Shown piece by piece: positions 8,092 to 16,714 of a stretch of 64,000 nt of DNA. The position numbers and the translations under genes were made by a program. Every line of letters starts with the position of its first letter. Position 1 is the stretch's first letter. This DNA comes from Nitrospira sp. (GTDB taxonomy: Bacteria > Nitrospirota > Nitrospiria > Nitrospirales > Nitrospiraceae), in contig CP126123.1 in assembly GCA_030123605.1 (NCBI GenBank), positions 3,142,001 to 3,206,000 of the forward strand, in the 5' to 3' direction. Below the pieces are notes generated by a model. It was not told the DNA's origin. It did no database searches and worked only from the letters and a program-made list of their open reading frames with translations.

Positions 8092-9210
8092 TCACGGGCG
8101 ACCGTCCGGAGAGAAAAGCTTGAAAAGATCCGGATGACGGCTGAGTTTTTCGTACAGGATCTTTGCGACAAACTCATTGCCTCGCTCGGTAAAGTGTCCG
8201 TCTTTTTTCCTGTACATGGCGGCGATCTCTTTATGCGGTAAGGATTGGAAGTCGTCAAAGAAATTGATAAGGATGATGTTCTGAGCGGCGGCCTCCGACT
8301 GAATGAAGTCGATCCATTCTTGCGGTACGTTGGTGGTGAGTTCGCTTTCCACGGGGAAATAGACAAGAACGAGGTGACTCGACCGCGTTTCGTTCATATG
8401 TTTGAGATCGGCGAAAATTTTCCGAAGCACCCTCCGAGTCTGTTCCAAGGTATCTCCTGTCATCGACTCGGTTGAACGCGCCTCAGCCCGGATCATCCCA
8501 GATTTTTTCAAGGCTCGATTGATGAACTGGAGGGTCCGCCACGCTTCCAGGTTTCCGGCCTGTGCCGTGAACCAGGAGCGGTCATAGCTGCGCCGCGGCA
8601 CCGGCACGTTGGTGATGACCAGCGCGCCTTGTTGTTCCTTTACGACCGGCTTCGCATATCCCCAGAAAGTATCGAAGGACATTCTGAGGAAGTCTTCCGT
8701 GATAAAAGCGAGTAGCTGAATCTGATGCTGAAATTTGGAGCCGTCGCGCTTATACCACAGGTAGGCCTGATCAACTCCGTATCCGCCTTGTCCCATGTTC
8801 ACTGTCTCGAGTCGGGAATTATATAATTTCAAGCGCTCACACCACGCGTGATCATTATCGACACCCCAGCCGAGGGTGAACGAATCACCGGAACACAAGA
8901 TACGGAACTTTCCTTTCGGCACCGTAATGTCGAAAGCCTGATCGTTTCTAAATCCTTGTTCGTTTGTCTTGAGGTAGGTATTGGGGCCGTACAGGTTCGT
9001 AACATATAGGTTGGGTATATTCACCCATCCTAGATCGGGATCGTACTGGGTGTGGGTGCGCTCGGCAAGAAACGGCGTCGTCGCGACATCGTAGACAAGA
9101 AGAACAATGCTTGTCAGCCCTTCTACGGCGACAAGCATCAATCCGAGGATGAGAACGTTGATTGCGATGGTTCGCAAAAGGCGGAACATGTTTACGCGTA
9201 TGATGATCAA
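8092..9210 (-). CDS. SGNH/GDSL-type hydrolase, membrane-anchored
   Basis: Protein of 372 residues with one N-terminal transmembrane segment (about residues 12-40) and a periplasmic SGNH domain. The catalytic serine is Ser110 in CSGDSFTLGWG; the block-V Asp/His pair is in KKDGHFTERG near residue 336. Such proteins hydrolyse or transfer acyl groups on polysaccharides or lipids, but the substrate is unknown here. The first codon in frame is TTG at 9210; ATG 9189 (MFRLLRT) is an equally plausible start. It is the last gene of a minus-strand run FGE-fold protein, hemD, SGNH, with gaps of 41 and 77 nt. Convergent with the first FGE-fold gene. Confidence 0.8.
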   Translation of the reverse strand: MIIIRVNMFRLLRTIAINVLILGLMLVAVEGLTSIVLLVYDVATTPFLAERTHTQYDPDLGWVNIPNLYVTNLYGPNTYLKTNEQGFRNDQAFDITVPKGKFRILCSGDSFTLGWGVDNDHAWCERLKLYNSRLETVNMGQGGYGVDQAYLWYKRDGSKFQHQIQLLAFITEDFLRMSFDTFWGYAKPVVKEQQGALVITNVPVPRRSYDRSWFTAQAGNLEAWRTLQFINRALKKSGMIRAEARSTESMTGDTLEQTRRVLRKIFADLKHMNETRSSHLVLVYFPVESELTTNVPQEWIDFIQSEAAAQNIILINFFDDFQSLPHKEIAAMYRKKDGHFTERGNEFVAKILYEKLSRHPDLFKLFSPDGRP

Positions 9211-9287
9211 AATCCTGCAGACTGGTCAAGAACTATCGCGGGAAACAGCCGGGCGGGAGATGGCACGGAAGGGGAGTGTTCTGCAGG

Positions 9288-10133
9288 TTAGACGGGAGTA
9301 TTTCGCTGCTTCAAGATGGAGTGAACCTGCTCGCTCGTTTCTTTGACCAGAATGCCCATCTTGCCGTGCGAAGGTTCGAGATCGACCGGTATGCCGTGGT
9401 GGCGGAGCCGTTCGCCGGCGGTGGGACCGATTGATGCGACGACCATCCTCTTGCATGCTGCTTTGAACTGCGCCGTTGTGCCTTCGTGCTCCAAGACCTG
9501 CACCACATGATCGATCTGGGCCGCGTTGGTGATCAGGATCACCTGAACCTGCCCTGTCAGGATCTCATTGAGGACTCGTTTCAAAGGGGCGATATCTTCC
9601 GGGAGCGCCCAGCGGTAGACCGGCACTGGAAAGACATCGGCCCCGCGCTGCTTCAACGCCGCCAGCAAGTCAGGGTTCGACAGGCCGTATTCCTGCACCG
9701 CCACTCGCAGGCCTTTCACGGGGCGGTACTGATCCAGGGTCGAAACGACATCGATCCACGTGTTGGGTTCGGGCACCGTCAAGGTCGGCTGAAGCCCAAG
9801 CGCTTTCAGCGCCGCGACCGGTTTGGGGCCACGCGCGATGAGCGCCACGCCTGTCAGTGCGCTCGTGATAGCTTCTCGTGAATGGCGACGGTGCAGGATT
9901 TCAAACAGCGTGGCGGTGCCGACGCCCGTCATGAGAACGAGCACGTCGATGCCTTCCGCCAGCAGCCGCTCACCGAACCGGAGGGCCGCTGAATTATCCT
10001 CCAGCGGGATTTCGCGCAGGGCCGGCGCCACCAACGGCGTCCCACCGTGACGCTCGATCAGTCGTGTCATTTCTGCCGCCATGCGCGATTCAAACGCGGC
10101 GACAGTCAAGCCCTGAAACCCTACCGTGGCCAT
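9288..10133 (-). CDS. hemD: Uroporphyrinogen-III synthase
   Basis: Cyclises hydroxymethylbilane to uroporphyrinogen III, the branch point to haem, sirohaem and cobalamin. The 281-residue protein shows the two-lobe HemD pattern: GLTVAAFESRMAAEMTRLIERHGG at the start, VLVLMTGVGTATLF for the first lobe, LRVAVQEYGLSNPDLLAAL for the hinge, and VILITNAAQIDHVV followed by MVVASIGPTAGERLRHHGI in the second lobe. HemD is poorly conserved, so the call rests on this overall pattern. It is not next to other haem genes; it sits between an FGE-fold gene and an SGNH hydrolase on the same strand, probably by chance of operon structure. Confidence 0.88.
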   Translation of the reverse strand: MATVGFQGLTVAAFESRMAAEMTRLIERHGGTPLVAPALREIPLEDNSAALRFGERLLAEGIDVLVLMTGVGTATLFEILHRRHSREAITSALTGVALIARGPKPVAALKALGLQPTLTVPEPNTWIDVVSTLDQYRPVKGLRVAVQEYGLSNPDLLAALKQRGADVFPVPVYRWALPEDIAPLKRVLNEILTGQVQVILITNAAQIDHVVQVLEHEGTTAQFKAACKRMVVASIGPTAGERLRHHGIPVDLEPSHGKMGILVKETSEQVHSILKQRNTPV

Positions 10134-10174
10134 AGTACTCCGTGACGCAACCGCCGCCTACCCAGCCGGCTGAG

Positions 10175-11014
10175 TTACTTGGCGTCCATCGCGCATCGAA
10201 ACCCGGTCGATTCATTGCGAATGGTCGGATCGCTGTCAACGCGGGTAAAGATACGCACCGTCGGGGTCTCGTTCTGCCAGCCGGCTCCTCGGATCACTCG
10301 CTTGGTACCGCTCTCCGGTCCGGGAGGATTCTTGGCGGGGCTCTTCTCATAGTATTTCGCGTCGTACCAATCGTTGACCCATTCCCAGACGTTTCCCGCC
10401 ATGTCGTAGACGCCGTAGGGACTCTTTCCTTTTTCGTAGCTGCCTACCGGCATGAGGGTCTTCTCGCCGATCCATTTCTGGTTGAAGTTGAGGTGTTTGT
10501 CCGTGGGTTCCACGTTCCCCCAGGGGAAGCGCCAGTCGTTGTCGCCCTTGGCGGCCTTTTCCCATTCGGCCTCTCGCGGCAACCGCCTGCCGGCCCATTT
10601 GCAATAGGCGTCGGCATCGGCCCAATCGACGTTGACCACCGGGCGGTCGGCGAGGGATTCCGGAATGCCGACTCCGTCCCAGAGATTGCGGGTCGGATTT
10701 TTTGGATTCTGCGGGACACGATGGTTCGTGGCCTTCACGAATTCCAGGTATCGGCCGTTGGTGACTTCGTACTTGTCGATATAAAAATCGTCGATGTCGA
10801 TGACGTGGCGAGGATACTCGTCGCGGCCGCCGTCGCGGTCTCCCTGCGGGACTCCCATGGGATAGGGACCGGCCGGGATCAGCACCAGCGGGATACCGTC
10901 CTTCCCCGTGAGTTCTTTGGGGAGCGCAGCACGCTCTGTTGCGAAGCCTTGCGACCCCACGCCGCACACTCCGATGAGGGCCACCACTACTGCCAAGACG
11001 GATCGTACCAACAT
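10175..11014 (-). CDS. FGE/SUMF1-fold secreted protein (copy 2)
   Basis: Second FGE-sulfatase domain protein, 279 residues. ATG 11014 is chosen because AAAGGAG lies about 9 nt upstream and it opens a signal peptide (LVRSVLAVVVALIGVCGVG); the frame extends upstream without signal. Domain landmarks: IPAGPYPMGVPQGD, FYIDKYEVTNGRYLEF, PVVNVDWADADAYCKWAGRRLPREAEWEKAAKG, YDMAGNVWEWVNDWYDAKYY and the end RVIRGAGWQNETPTVRIFTR...GFRCAMD. As in copy 1 the two redox cysteines of genuine formylglycine-generating enzymes are absent. It precedes hemD by 41 nt. Role unknown; periplasmic ligand binding or an unrecognised oxidation are both possible. Confidence 0.88.
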   Translation of the reverse strand: MLVRSVLAVVVALIGVCGVGSQGFATERAALPKELTGKDGIPLVLIPAGPYPMGVPQGDRDGGRDEYPRHVIDIDDFYIDKYEVTNGRYLEFVKATNHRVPQNPKNPTRNLWDGVGIPESLADRPVVNVDWADADAYCKWAGRRLPREAEWEKAAKGDNDWRFPWGNVEPTDKHLNFNQKWIGEKTLMPVGSYEKGKSPYGVYDMAGNVWEWVNDWYDAKYYEKSPAKNPPGPESGTKRVIRGAGWQNETPTVRIFTRVDSDPTIRNESTGFRCAMDAK

Positions 11015-11186
11015 AGCTCCAAACTCCTTTGGTTCGAGGAAGGTGATGGGGGATGGTACCACAGGGATGGACGGCAGAGACATGACTACTTCCGGCGTCC
11101 CGATGAGCATTTCCGAACCGGCCCGGCAGAATGAGGATTGACGGGGTGACGGGCCCCCACCTACTATACGGCCAAGGAGTGACTGT

Positions 11187-11618
11187 GTGCCGACCCATCG
11201 AGGCTTGCGACACCTGGCCCTGCGCGTGACGGACCTGGCACGGTCGCGCGCCTTCTACGAACGCTTCCTGGCGATGAAGGTGGTGTGGGAACCGGATTCC
11301 GACAATGTCTACCTCAGTTCCGGCAGCGACAACCTGGCCCTGCATCAGATCGCGCGCGTCGACCTTCCTCAGTACCAGCCGCCGCGGGGACAGTTGCTCG
11401 ACCATTTCGGCGTGATTCTCCAGAGTCCGGAGCAGGTGGACGAACTGTTTCGCGATGTGGAGCAAGACGCGAAACAGTATGGAGCCACGATCGCCAAGCC
11501 TCCGAAACAACATCGCGACGGCAGCTACTCCTTCTATTTTACCGATCCGGACGGGAACGTGATCCAAGCGCTCTATGAGCCGACCATCAGTCAACTTGAG
11601 TTTCATCGCGAGGGGTAA
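11187..11618 (+). CDS. VOC-superfamily (glyoxalase/dioxygenase-like) protein
   Basis: Small vicinal-oxygen-chelate protein of 143 residues. The first metal ligand is His9 (LRHLALRV), the middle one is in LLDHFGVIL, and the C-terminal acid is in IQALYEP; FTDPDGN is the usual VOC turn. The set of ligands is complete, so a divalent metal site is likely. Substrate cannot be inferred. It starts with GTG 11187, 6 nt after AAGGAG, and ends 14 nt before the MBL-fold gene, so the two are probably co-transcribed. Confidence 0.85.
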   Translation: MPTHRGLRHLALRVTDLARSRAFYERFLAMKVVWEPDSDNVYLSSGSDNLALHQIARVDLPQYQPPRGQLLDHFGVILQSPEQVDELFRDVEQDAKQYGATIAKPPKQHRDGSYSFYFTDPDGNVIQALYEPTISQLEFHREG

Positions 11619-11632
11619 GGCGCTTCACGACC

Positions 11633-13258
11633 ATGAGTGTGTGGGACAAACTTTCGCACGATCAGTATATCGGTTTGGCCCCCTGGGTCTGGGTGCAGCT
11701 GGAAAGCAACCAGCCGCCTGGTCCGTTTCCGTTCATCGGCGGGGTCGCGCCGGAGGTCGTGGCGAGTCTGCAGGAAGCCCATAGCCTGTTTCTCGCCTGT
11801 GTGGAGACGGCGATCAGCGATGTCTTCTCCCGCCGGGCGGCGCTCGGTGATCTGCGCACCAGGCGGCTGTTGGAGGATGCCTATGCCGAGCTGGTCGATT
11901 CCCGCCCGCAGTTGAACCAACACATCACGGCCAGGCGTCAACCGGATGGACAGTTCTGTTGGTCGCATCCGTTCGATGCGACCAAATCGGCGACCGTGGT
12001 CAATACCGGGCTTCGTATCTTCAATTCCGTGAAGCGCCAGGCGATTCCCGTATCCTTCGATCGGCCGATGGGGCCGGTCGTGGGAAAATTACTGGGCATG
12101 TTGGACGGCACGCAGCAGGCCGGGGCCGTTCGAACCATCGTGGCGACGGCCGGTCGGGACGGGGAGCGTCTGTTGACCAAGGTGATGGAACTGCTCGTCC
12201 AATACGAATGTCTCGTTTCGACGAAGCAATCGTCGATCAGGGAACAGTGGCTCCTGAATACCAGGGACCGGGATACGATCCATCTCGGCCATGCCGCGCT
12301 CATGTATCGGCAACGCGAGACCTTCCTGCTGTTCGATCCTTGGCTCCTGCCCTGGTTTGCGGAATCGAATGTGCCGAGCCTCTGGGTTTCCATGCTGCCG
12401 AAACCGGCGGCGATCTTCCTGACGCATGACCACGACGACCACGTCGATCCCAGGACGTTGCTGCATGTGCCGAAAGATGTGGCGATCGTCATTCCCAGTC
12501 GCCGAAACCGCAAGAAGTACTTCTACGACTATATTCCGTTGCTCAGGGAATTGGGGTTTTCCAACATCATCGAGTTGGCCCATGGTGAGACCTGGGCGTT
12601 CGACGGCGGCGCCGTGGTTTCGGTCCCCTTTTTCGGCGAAGACCCCTGCGATTTGGAGATGCCCAGAAACTGCTATCTCGTGACCGATCGTGGACAGAAC
12701 GTGCTGGTCCATGCCGACAGCGGACCGACCAACGGCGGACGGTCGGCCATCAAGGACGGCGTGATTCAGCAGCTGGTTCAGAAGTACGGCCCCATTTCGC
12801 TCCTGTTGGCGTCACAACAGCAGTTGCAGGAAATCCGCAGTTATGCCGCCCATGCACCCCTGTCCCATCCGGGGCTCTGGCTCGACGTGGGAGAAAACGG
12901 CTACCTCACCAACAGTTATTTGGATGAGCTCTGTGCCGCAGCCAGGGCGCGGCTGTTTGTGTCCTATGCCACCGGCGGCGCCGACTGGTATCCCGATCAT
13001 CTGTCGTTCATGTTCAGCCGGCGCAATCCGGCCCGCACGGCACTGCTCACCGCCAATTGGGAACCGCCGGAAAAACTGAAAGACCTTCTCGGACCAAGAG
13101 GATGCGGCTATCATCGCACCCAGGCGTTGGATTTCTTTCGAAGCGTCGGCGACGGATCGGTACAGGTCTCTTCTGCGGCCGAAGCCCTGGCTCCCTTGCT
13201 GCTCTACCGGCTCGACCACGGAGATCCGCCCTTTATGAAGCGGAGCGGGCATTCGTGA
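11633..13258 (+). CDS. Metallo-beta-lactamase-fold hydrolase with long N-terminal region
   Basis: Protein of 541 residues. The MBL core begins near residue 215 (RDTIHLGHAALMYRQRETFLLFDPWL) and contains the dinuclear metal motif T-H265-D-H267-D-D269-H270. Further ligands are likely in VHADSGP near residue 363. The first 200 residues have no recognised domain and are alpha-rich (EVVASLQEAHSLFLACVETAI). The opening of the core is like UlaG/lactonase-type MBL proteins that act on small molecules, but no substrate is evident. It follows the VOC gene by 14 nt and precedes the sugar epimerase by 47 nt; all three may share a transcript. Confidence 0.8.
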   Translation: MSVWDKLSHDQYIGLAPWVWVQLESNQPPGPFPFIGGVAPEVVASLQEAHSLFLACVETAISDVFSRRAALGDLRTRRLLEDAYAELVDSRPQLNQHITARRQPDGQFCWSHPFDATKSATVVNTGLRIFNSVKRQAIPVSFDRPMGPVVGKLLGMLDGTQQAGAVRTIVATAGRDGERLLTKVMELLVQYECLVSTKQSSIREQWLLNTRDRDTIHLGHAALMYRQRETFLLFDPWLLPWFAESNVPSLWVSMLPKPAAIFLTHDHDDHVDPRTLLHVPKDVAIVIPSRRNRKKYFYDYIPLLRELGFSNIIELAHGETWAFDGGAVVSVPFFGEDPCDLEMPRNCYLVTDRGQNVLVHADSGPTNGGRSAIKDGVIQQLVQKYGPISLLLASQQQLQEIRSYAAHAPLSHPGLWLDVGENGYLTNSYLDELCAAARARLFVSYATGGADWYPDHLSFMFSRRNPARTALLTANWEPPEKLKDLLGPRGCGYHRTQALDFFRSVGDGSVQVSSAAEALAPLLLYRLDHGDPPFMKRSGHS

Positions 13259-13305
13259 GAATCCGCAGCACCGGATAACCGGCCGGGAAAGGAGAGAAGG
13301 ACGAT

Positions 13306-14328
13306 ATGGGGCCTTCGAAGGAATGCGTGCTCGTCACCGGTGCGGCCGGGTTTATCGGGTTTCATTTGACCAAGCGGTTGCTCGATCGCGGTGACCGGGT
13401 CATCGGGCTCGACAACCTCAACGACTACTACGACGTTCGCCTCAAAGAGGCGCGGTTGGCAGAGCTCCTGCCGCACCGACAGTTCCAGTTCATCAAGCTG
13501 GACCTGTCCGATCGGACTGGGGTGACGGCTCTCTTTGAACGACAGCCCATCAGCCGGGTCGTACACTTGGCGGCGCAGGCCGGTGTCCGCTATTCATTGG
13601 TCAACCCCCATGCCTATACCACCAGTAATGTAGACGGGTTTCTCAACATTCTCGAAGGCTGTCGGCATCACACGACCGAGCATCTGGTCTATGCCTCCAC
13701 TAGTTCGGTGTACGGCGGCCACACGCACATGCCCTTCTCGGTGCATGACAATGTCGATCACCCTGTCTCGCTCTACGCCGCCACGAAGAAGGCGAACGAG
13801 CTGATGGCGCATTGTTATGCGCACCTCTATCGATTCCCGATCACGGGGCTTCGCTTTTTTACCGTGTACGGGCCCTGGGGCCGTCCCGACATGGCGCTGT
13901 TCCTGTTCACGAAAGCGATTCTGGAAGGGGCGCCGATCGATGTTTTCAATCACGGCAAGATGCAACGCGACTTTACCTATGTCGATGATATCGTCGAAGG
14001 GGTGATGCGGGTGCTGGATCGTCCTGCGCAGCCGGATCCGCAATGGTCGAGTGATAAGCCCGATCCAGGAGGCAGCTCAGCTCCCTATCGGCTCTACAAC
14101 ATCGGCAATCACCAGCCGGTGGAGTTGCTGCGATTCATCGAGGTGCTCGAGCAGACTCTCGGCAAGAAGGCCGAAAAAAACTTTCTGCCGCTCCAAGCCG
14201 GAGATGTGCCGGCGACCTATGCGGATGTGGCGGACCTGATGCGCGACACCGGCTTTAAGCCCGCGACGCCGATCGAAACCGGCATCGCCCGCTTCGTCGA
14301 GTGGTATCGAAGCTATTACAAAGTCTGA
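13306..14328 (+). CDS. UDP-glucuronate 4-epimerase
   Basis: Extended short-chain dehydrogenase of 340 residues. The NAD site is GAAGFIG (residues 12-18); the catalytic triad is in STSSVYG and YAATKKANE. The [16 protein letters not shown] segment is the signature that separates UDP-glucuronate epimerases from UDP-glucose epimerases. The reaction is UDP-glucuronate to UDP-galacturonate for surface polysaccharide. The UDP-glucuronate would come from Ugd (41065-42384). GAAGGAC lies 3 nt before the ATG. The convergent gene is a polysaccharide deacetylase-like protein. Confidence 0.9.
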   Translation: MGPSKECVLVTGAAGFIGFHLTKRLLDRGDRVIGLDNLNDYYDVRLKEARLAELLPHRQFQFIKLDLSDRTGVTALFERQPISRVVHLAAQAGVRYSLVNPHAYTTSNVDGFLNILEGCRHHTTEHLVYASTSSVYGGHTHMPFSVHDNVDHPVSLYAATKKANELMAHCYAHLYRFPITGLRFFTVYGPWGRPDMALFLFTKAILEGAPIDVFNHGKMQRDFTYVDDIVEGVMRVLDRPAQPDPQWSSDKPDPGGSSAPYRLYNIGNHQPVELLRFIEVLEQTLGKKAEKNFLPLQAGDVPATYADVADLMRDTGFKPATPIETGIARFVEWYRSYYKV

Positions 14329-14380
14329 CCGGGTCTGTTCACCGCTTCTCTCCCGTCGGCCGCCTTGGACAAACGACATA

Positions 14381-15349
14381 TTACAGACGGCTGTCCGCCA
14401 CTTCCGACACCCAGTGGGTCTCGTACCGCGATAAAAACCGGCAGAGGCGTTCGAACGACCGCATGCCGTCCGCGACTTCCATACAGAGGGGAGAGGCGTG
14501 AATCGTCGCAATCCCGCCGAGTCGTTCGATCGTCTCCACTTGTCGTTCTACGTCGGCTCGCCATTCGTCGATGGTCTTCCTCCCCTCCAATTGTGTGACG
14601 TGAGTCTGCTCATGCAGATACTTGCCGTGCAGCAGATGTTCATGGGCGGGCAGGGTATTGATCGGCAACGACAGGAGTTCCTGGCTCACACGTTCGACCG
14701 CAGTGGTATTGGCCGCGACTCGATCCGAGACGATGCGGATGCCTGATTCTCCGAGCAGCGGATAGGTGTGTGCGTCGTGTTTGTATGCGTGGTTCCGCCA
14801 GGTGGTGATTCGTTTCCCGATGACATCCCTGATGGCCTCGATGGTTCGTTCGATATCCTTGTGTTGCGTCGAGACGGATCCCAACACAGACCCGCCCAGG
14901 CTTTTTGAAAGCCAATGGCGAAACGACCGGAAGGCGCAGAAGGTGTGGCCGCCGATTTCGCAGTGAGTCCTCCGGCCCAGGTCCATGAGGGTCTCCCGCT
15001 CTTCCAGACAGGCTTTCCCGGTGACGAAGAGCGTCACTTTCACGTGGTGTCGGGCGGCAATGTCGCAGTAGCGCAACGCCAATCGCGCGTCGGTCTGCTC
15101 GGTATACGGAGTATCGACGCCACGGTAGGACCGATGGTGGACGTCGCCAGTCAGGCAGATCATGGCACTTCCCGATGGGTGGGTTTCCTGCACGCGATCG
15201 CGCGCAGGAACGACACATCCCGCTTCGCTGTTCAAATGGAACTGTGTCTTCTGGGAAGAGTAATCGGACGTATCGACATAATCAAGGTTGTCGGTCATGT
15301 CGAAATCCGGAGCCGTCGTTCGCCTTTCAACGATCAGGATGCTTTCCAT
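14381..15349 (-). CDS. Polysaccharide deacetylase-like (NodB-fold) protein
   Basis: Protein of 322 residues resembling the NodB/CE4 fold. Metal motif 1 is changed from TFDDGP to LTGDVHH, keeping one Asp; motif 2 is GGHTFCAF in place of HTxxHP; motif 3 is WRNHAYKHD in place of RPPY. The closing strand GGIATIHASPLCMEV keeps the last His. It may therefore act on an unusual substrate or be a carbohydrate-binding relic. The N-terminal 62 residues have no homology that I recognise; an internal start at ATG 15163 (MICLTGDVHH) would remove them. It converges on the epimerase and has no partner on its strand. Confidence 0.7.
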   Translation of the reverse strand: MESILIVERRTTAPDFDMTDNLDYVDTSDYSSQKTQFHLNSEAGCVVPARDRVQETHPSGSAMICLTGDVHHRSYRGVDTPYTEQTDARLALRYCDIAARHHVKVTLFVTGKACLEERETLMDLGRRTHCEIGGHTFCAFRSFRHWLSKSLGGSVLGSVSTQHKDIERTIEAIRDVIGKRITTWRNHAYKHDAHTYPLLGESGIRIVSDRVAANTTAVERVSQELLSLPINTLPAHEHLLHGKYLHEQTHVTQLEGRKTIDEWRADVERQVETIERLGGIATIHASPLCMEVADGMRSFERLCRFLSRYETHWVSEVADSRL

Positions 15350-15444
15350 GCGATAGGGAGCGGCTTGTCGTAGGGAGAGCGGATGGAGTATGGTGAAGGG
15401 TAGAGTCAGAACGCGAAGCAGTCATGGAACGGGCGGAATCGAGC

Positions 15445-15840
15445 ATGAAGAACCAGCGGGTGTTCCGATCGCTGCTCTGCGTATGGTTGTCCCTCGTTGC
15501 AGGGGGTGGAATTGCCTGTGCCGGAGCGCCTTCCAGTGATTCTCCGGAAGGCGGTGCGTTTCGTGCTCCGTCATTGAGCGCCGCGCCGCAGGCTCCAGCC
15601 GTGAGCGATCAGCGCCTGGATCTGTTTCGGCAAACGCCGACGTTGAGCGGACGGTTGCAGATCAACGAACAGACAGTGATCCCCTATATCGGCGCCGGGT
15701 TCGGCGGAGGGTATGCGACGGAGCGCGATCGGGCGCTGGGTCCGTCGTCGGCGTTCCCGCAACAACACCTCTTGGGCGAATCGTTGAGCAAGGGTATGGT
15801 GCCGAACGAATTCCAGATGGGCATCCGCATTCCTTTTTAG
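15445..15840 (+). CDS. Small secreted protein of unknown function
   Basis: I do not recognise the family. The 131-residue protein has a signal peptide (RSLLCVWLSLVAGGGIACAGA); GIAC could be a weak lipobox. The mature part is Pro/Ala/Ser-rich, then has RLQINEQTVIPYIGAGFGGGYATERD and ends in GIRIPF, a C-terminal Phe as in outer-membrane beta-barrel proteins, although it is too short for a barrel of its own. ATG 15445 has GGGCGGA about 9 nt upstream; ATG 15424 is the alternative. It lies alone between a deacetylase-like gene and a convergent HAD gene. Confidence 0.6.
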   Translation: MKNQRVFRSLLCVWLSLVAGGGIACAGAPSSDSPEGGAFRAPSLSAAPQAPAVSDQRLDLFRQTPTLSGRLQINEQTVIPYIGAGFGGGYATERDRALGPSSAFPQQHLLGESLSKGMVPNEFQMGIRIPF

Positions 15841-15865
15841 CCTCGTTCCTCTTAGCGCTCACCTC

Positions 15866-16549
15866 TTAAAATAGTTGGCATGCGAGGTCGGCGGGTTCGA
15901 CTCCGTTCAAGGTCGGAAGGACGAGGTGCGCCTCGCTCAGCTTTGGCGCCTGATAGGTGGTTGTGAGCGCGAGAACGCGCATGCCTGCCTTCAGGCCCGC
16001 CAGAATCCCGGCGCGGGAATCCTCGATCACCAAACATTCACCGGCTCGGAGCAGCGGCGGCCTAGGCATGCGCGCGTTCAATCGTCGAAGCGTCACCTCA
16101 TAGATCGCAGGGTCCGGTTTGCCGACGGCGCACTCGTCGGCGGAGACGATCACCTCGAACGCCTGTTCGATGGGACTGTTCTTCAGCACAGCGAGGATTT
16201 GCTCGCGCCTACCGCCGGAGGCAACCGCCAGCCGATACCGTTTCGCCGCTCGGCGAACGAAGTCCACCACGCCCGGAAACAATGTCGGAGGATGTCGTGC
16301 GGTATGGTCACGGAAGAGGGCGGCCTTCCGTTCGATGATCTCGGCATGCAGGGCGGCGTCGCAGGCTCCGTTCCGCTTTTCCAATAGAGCGGCGGTACAA
16401 GTCCGTTCGTCCATGCCGAGATAGGTGCCGTAGTACTCCTCCGTGGTCAAAGCGAGGCCCTGCTCCGCCAATGCTTGCTGAAAGCACCGCACATGCGGCG
16501 TTTCATCGTCGGCGATGACGCCGTTGAAGTCGAAAATGATCGCGCGCAG
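15866..16549 (-). CDS. HAD-superfamily phosphatase/phosphomutase-like, probable CTG start
   Basis: Beta-phosphoglucomutase-like HAD protein of about 227 residues. Motif I is IIFDFNGVIAD: the nucleophile Asp is present but the second Asp (general acid/base) is Asn. Motif II is VASGGRREQ, the lysine motif AVGKPDPAIY, and motif IV ECLVIEDSRAGILAG, all intact. No ATG or GTG sits where homology starts; a CTG (16549) does, 5 nt after CAGGAGG. The frame is open further upstream to 16690 with no homology. Substrate unknown. The gene diverges from the CPA2 antiporter. Confidence 0.8.
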   Translation of the reverse strand: MRAIIFDFNGVIADDETPHVRCFQQALAEQGLALTTEEYYGTYLGMDERTCTAALLEKRNGACDAALHAEIIERKAALFRDHTARHPPTLFPGVVDFVRRAAKRYRLAVASGGRREQILAVLKNSPIEQAFEVIVSADECAVGKPDPAIYEVTLRRLNARMPRPPLLRAGECLVIEDSRAGILAGLKAGMRVLALTTTYQAPKLSEAHLVLPTLNGVEPADLACQLF

Positions 16550-16714
16550 AGCGGCCTCCTGTTTGGCGCTGTTCGAGCCTGTGCGCACTGTAGCCGAGCG
16601 CGCGGTGCTGAACAAGGAGTTCCGCTTGTTCAACGCAGTGCCCTCCTGTATGCTGCGTGGCGCGGCGCATCGGCATTCGGTCCTGACCACATCCGAACCC
16701 CATTACACGACACG

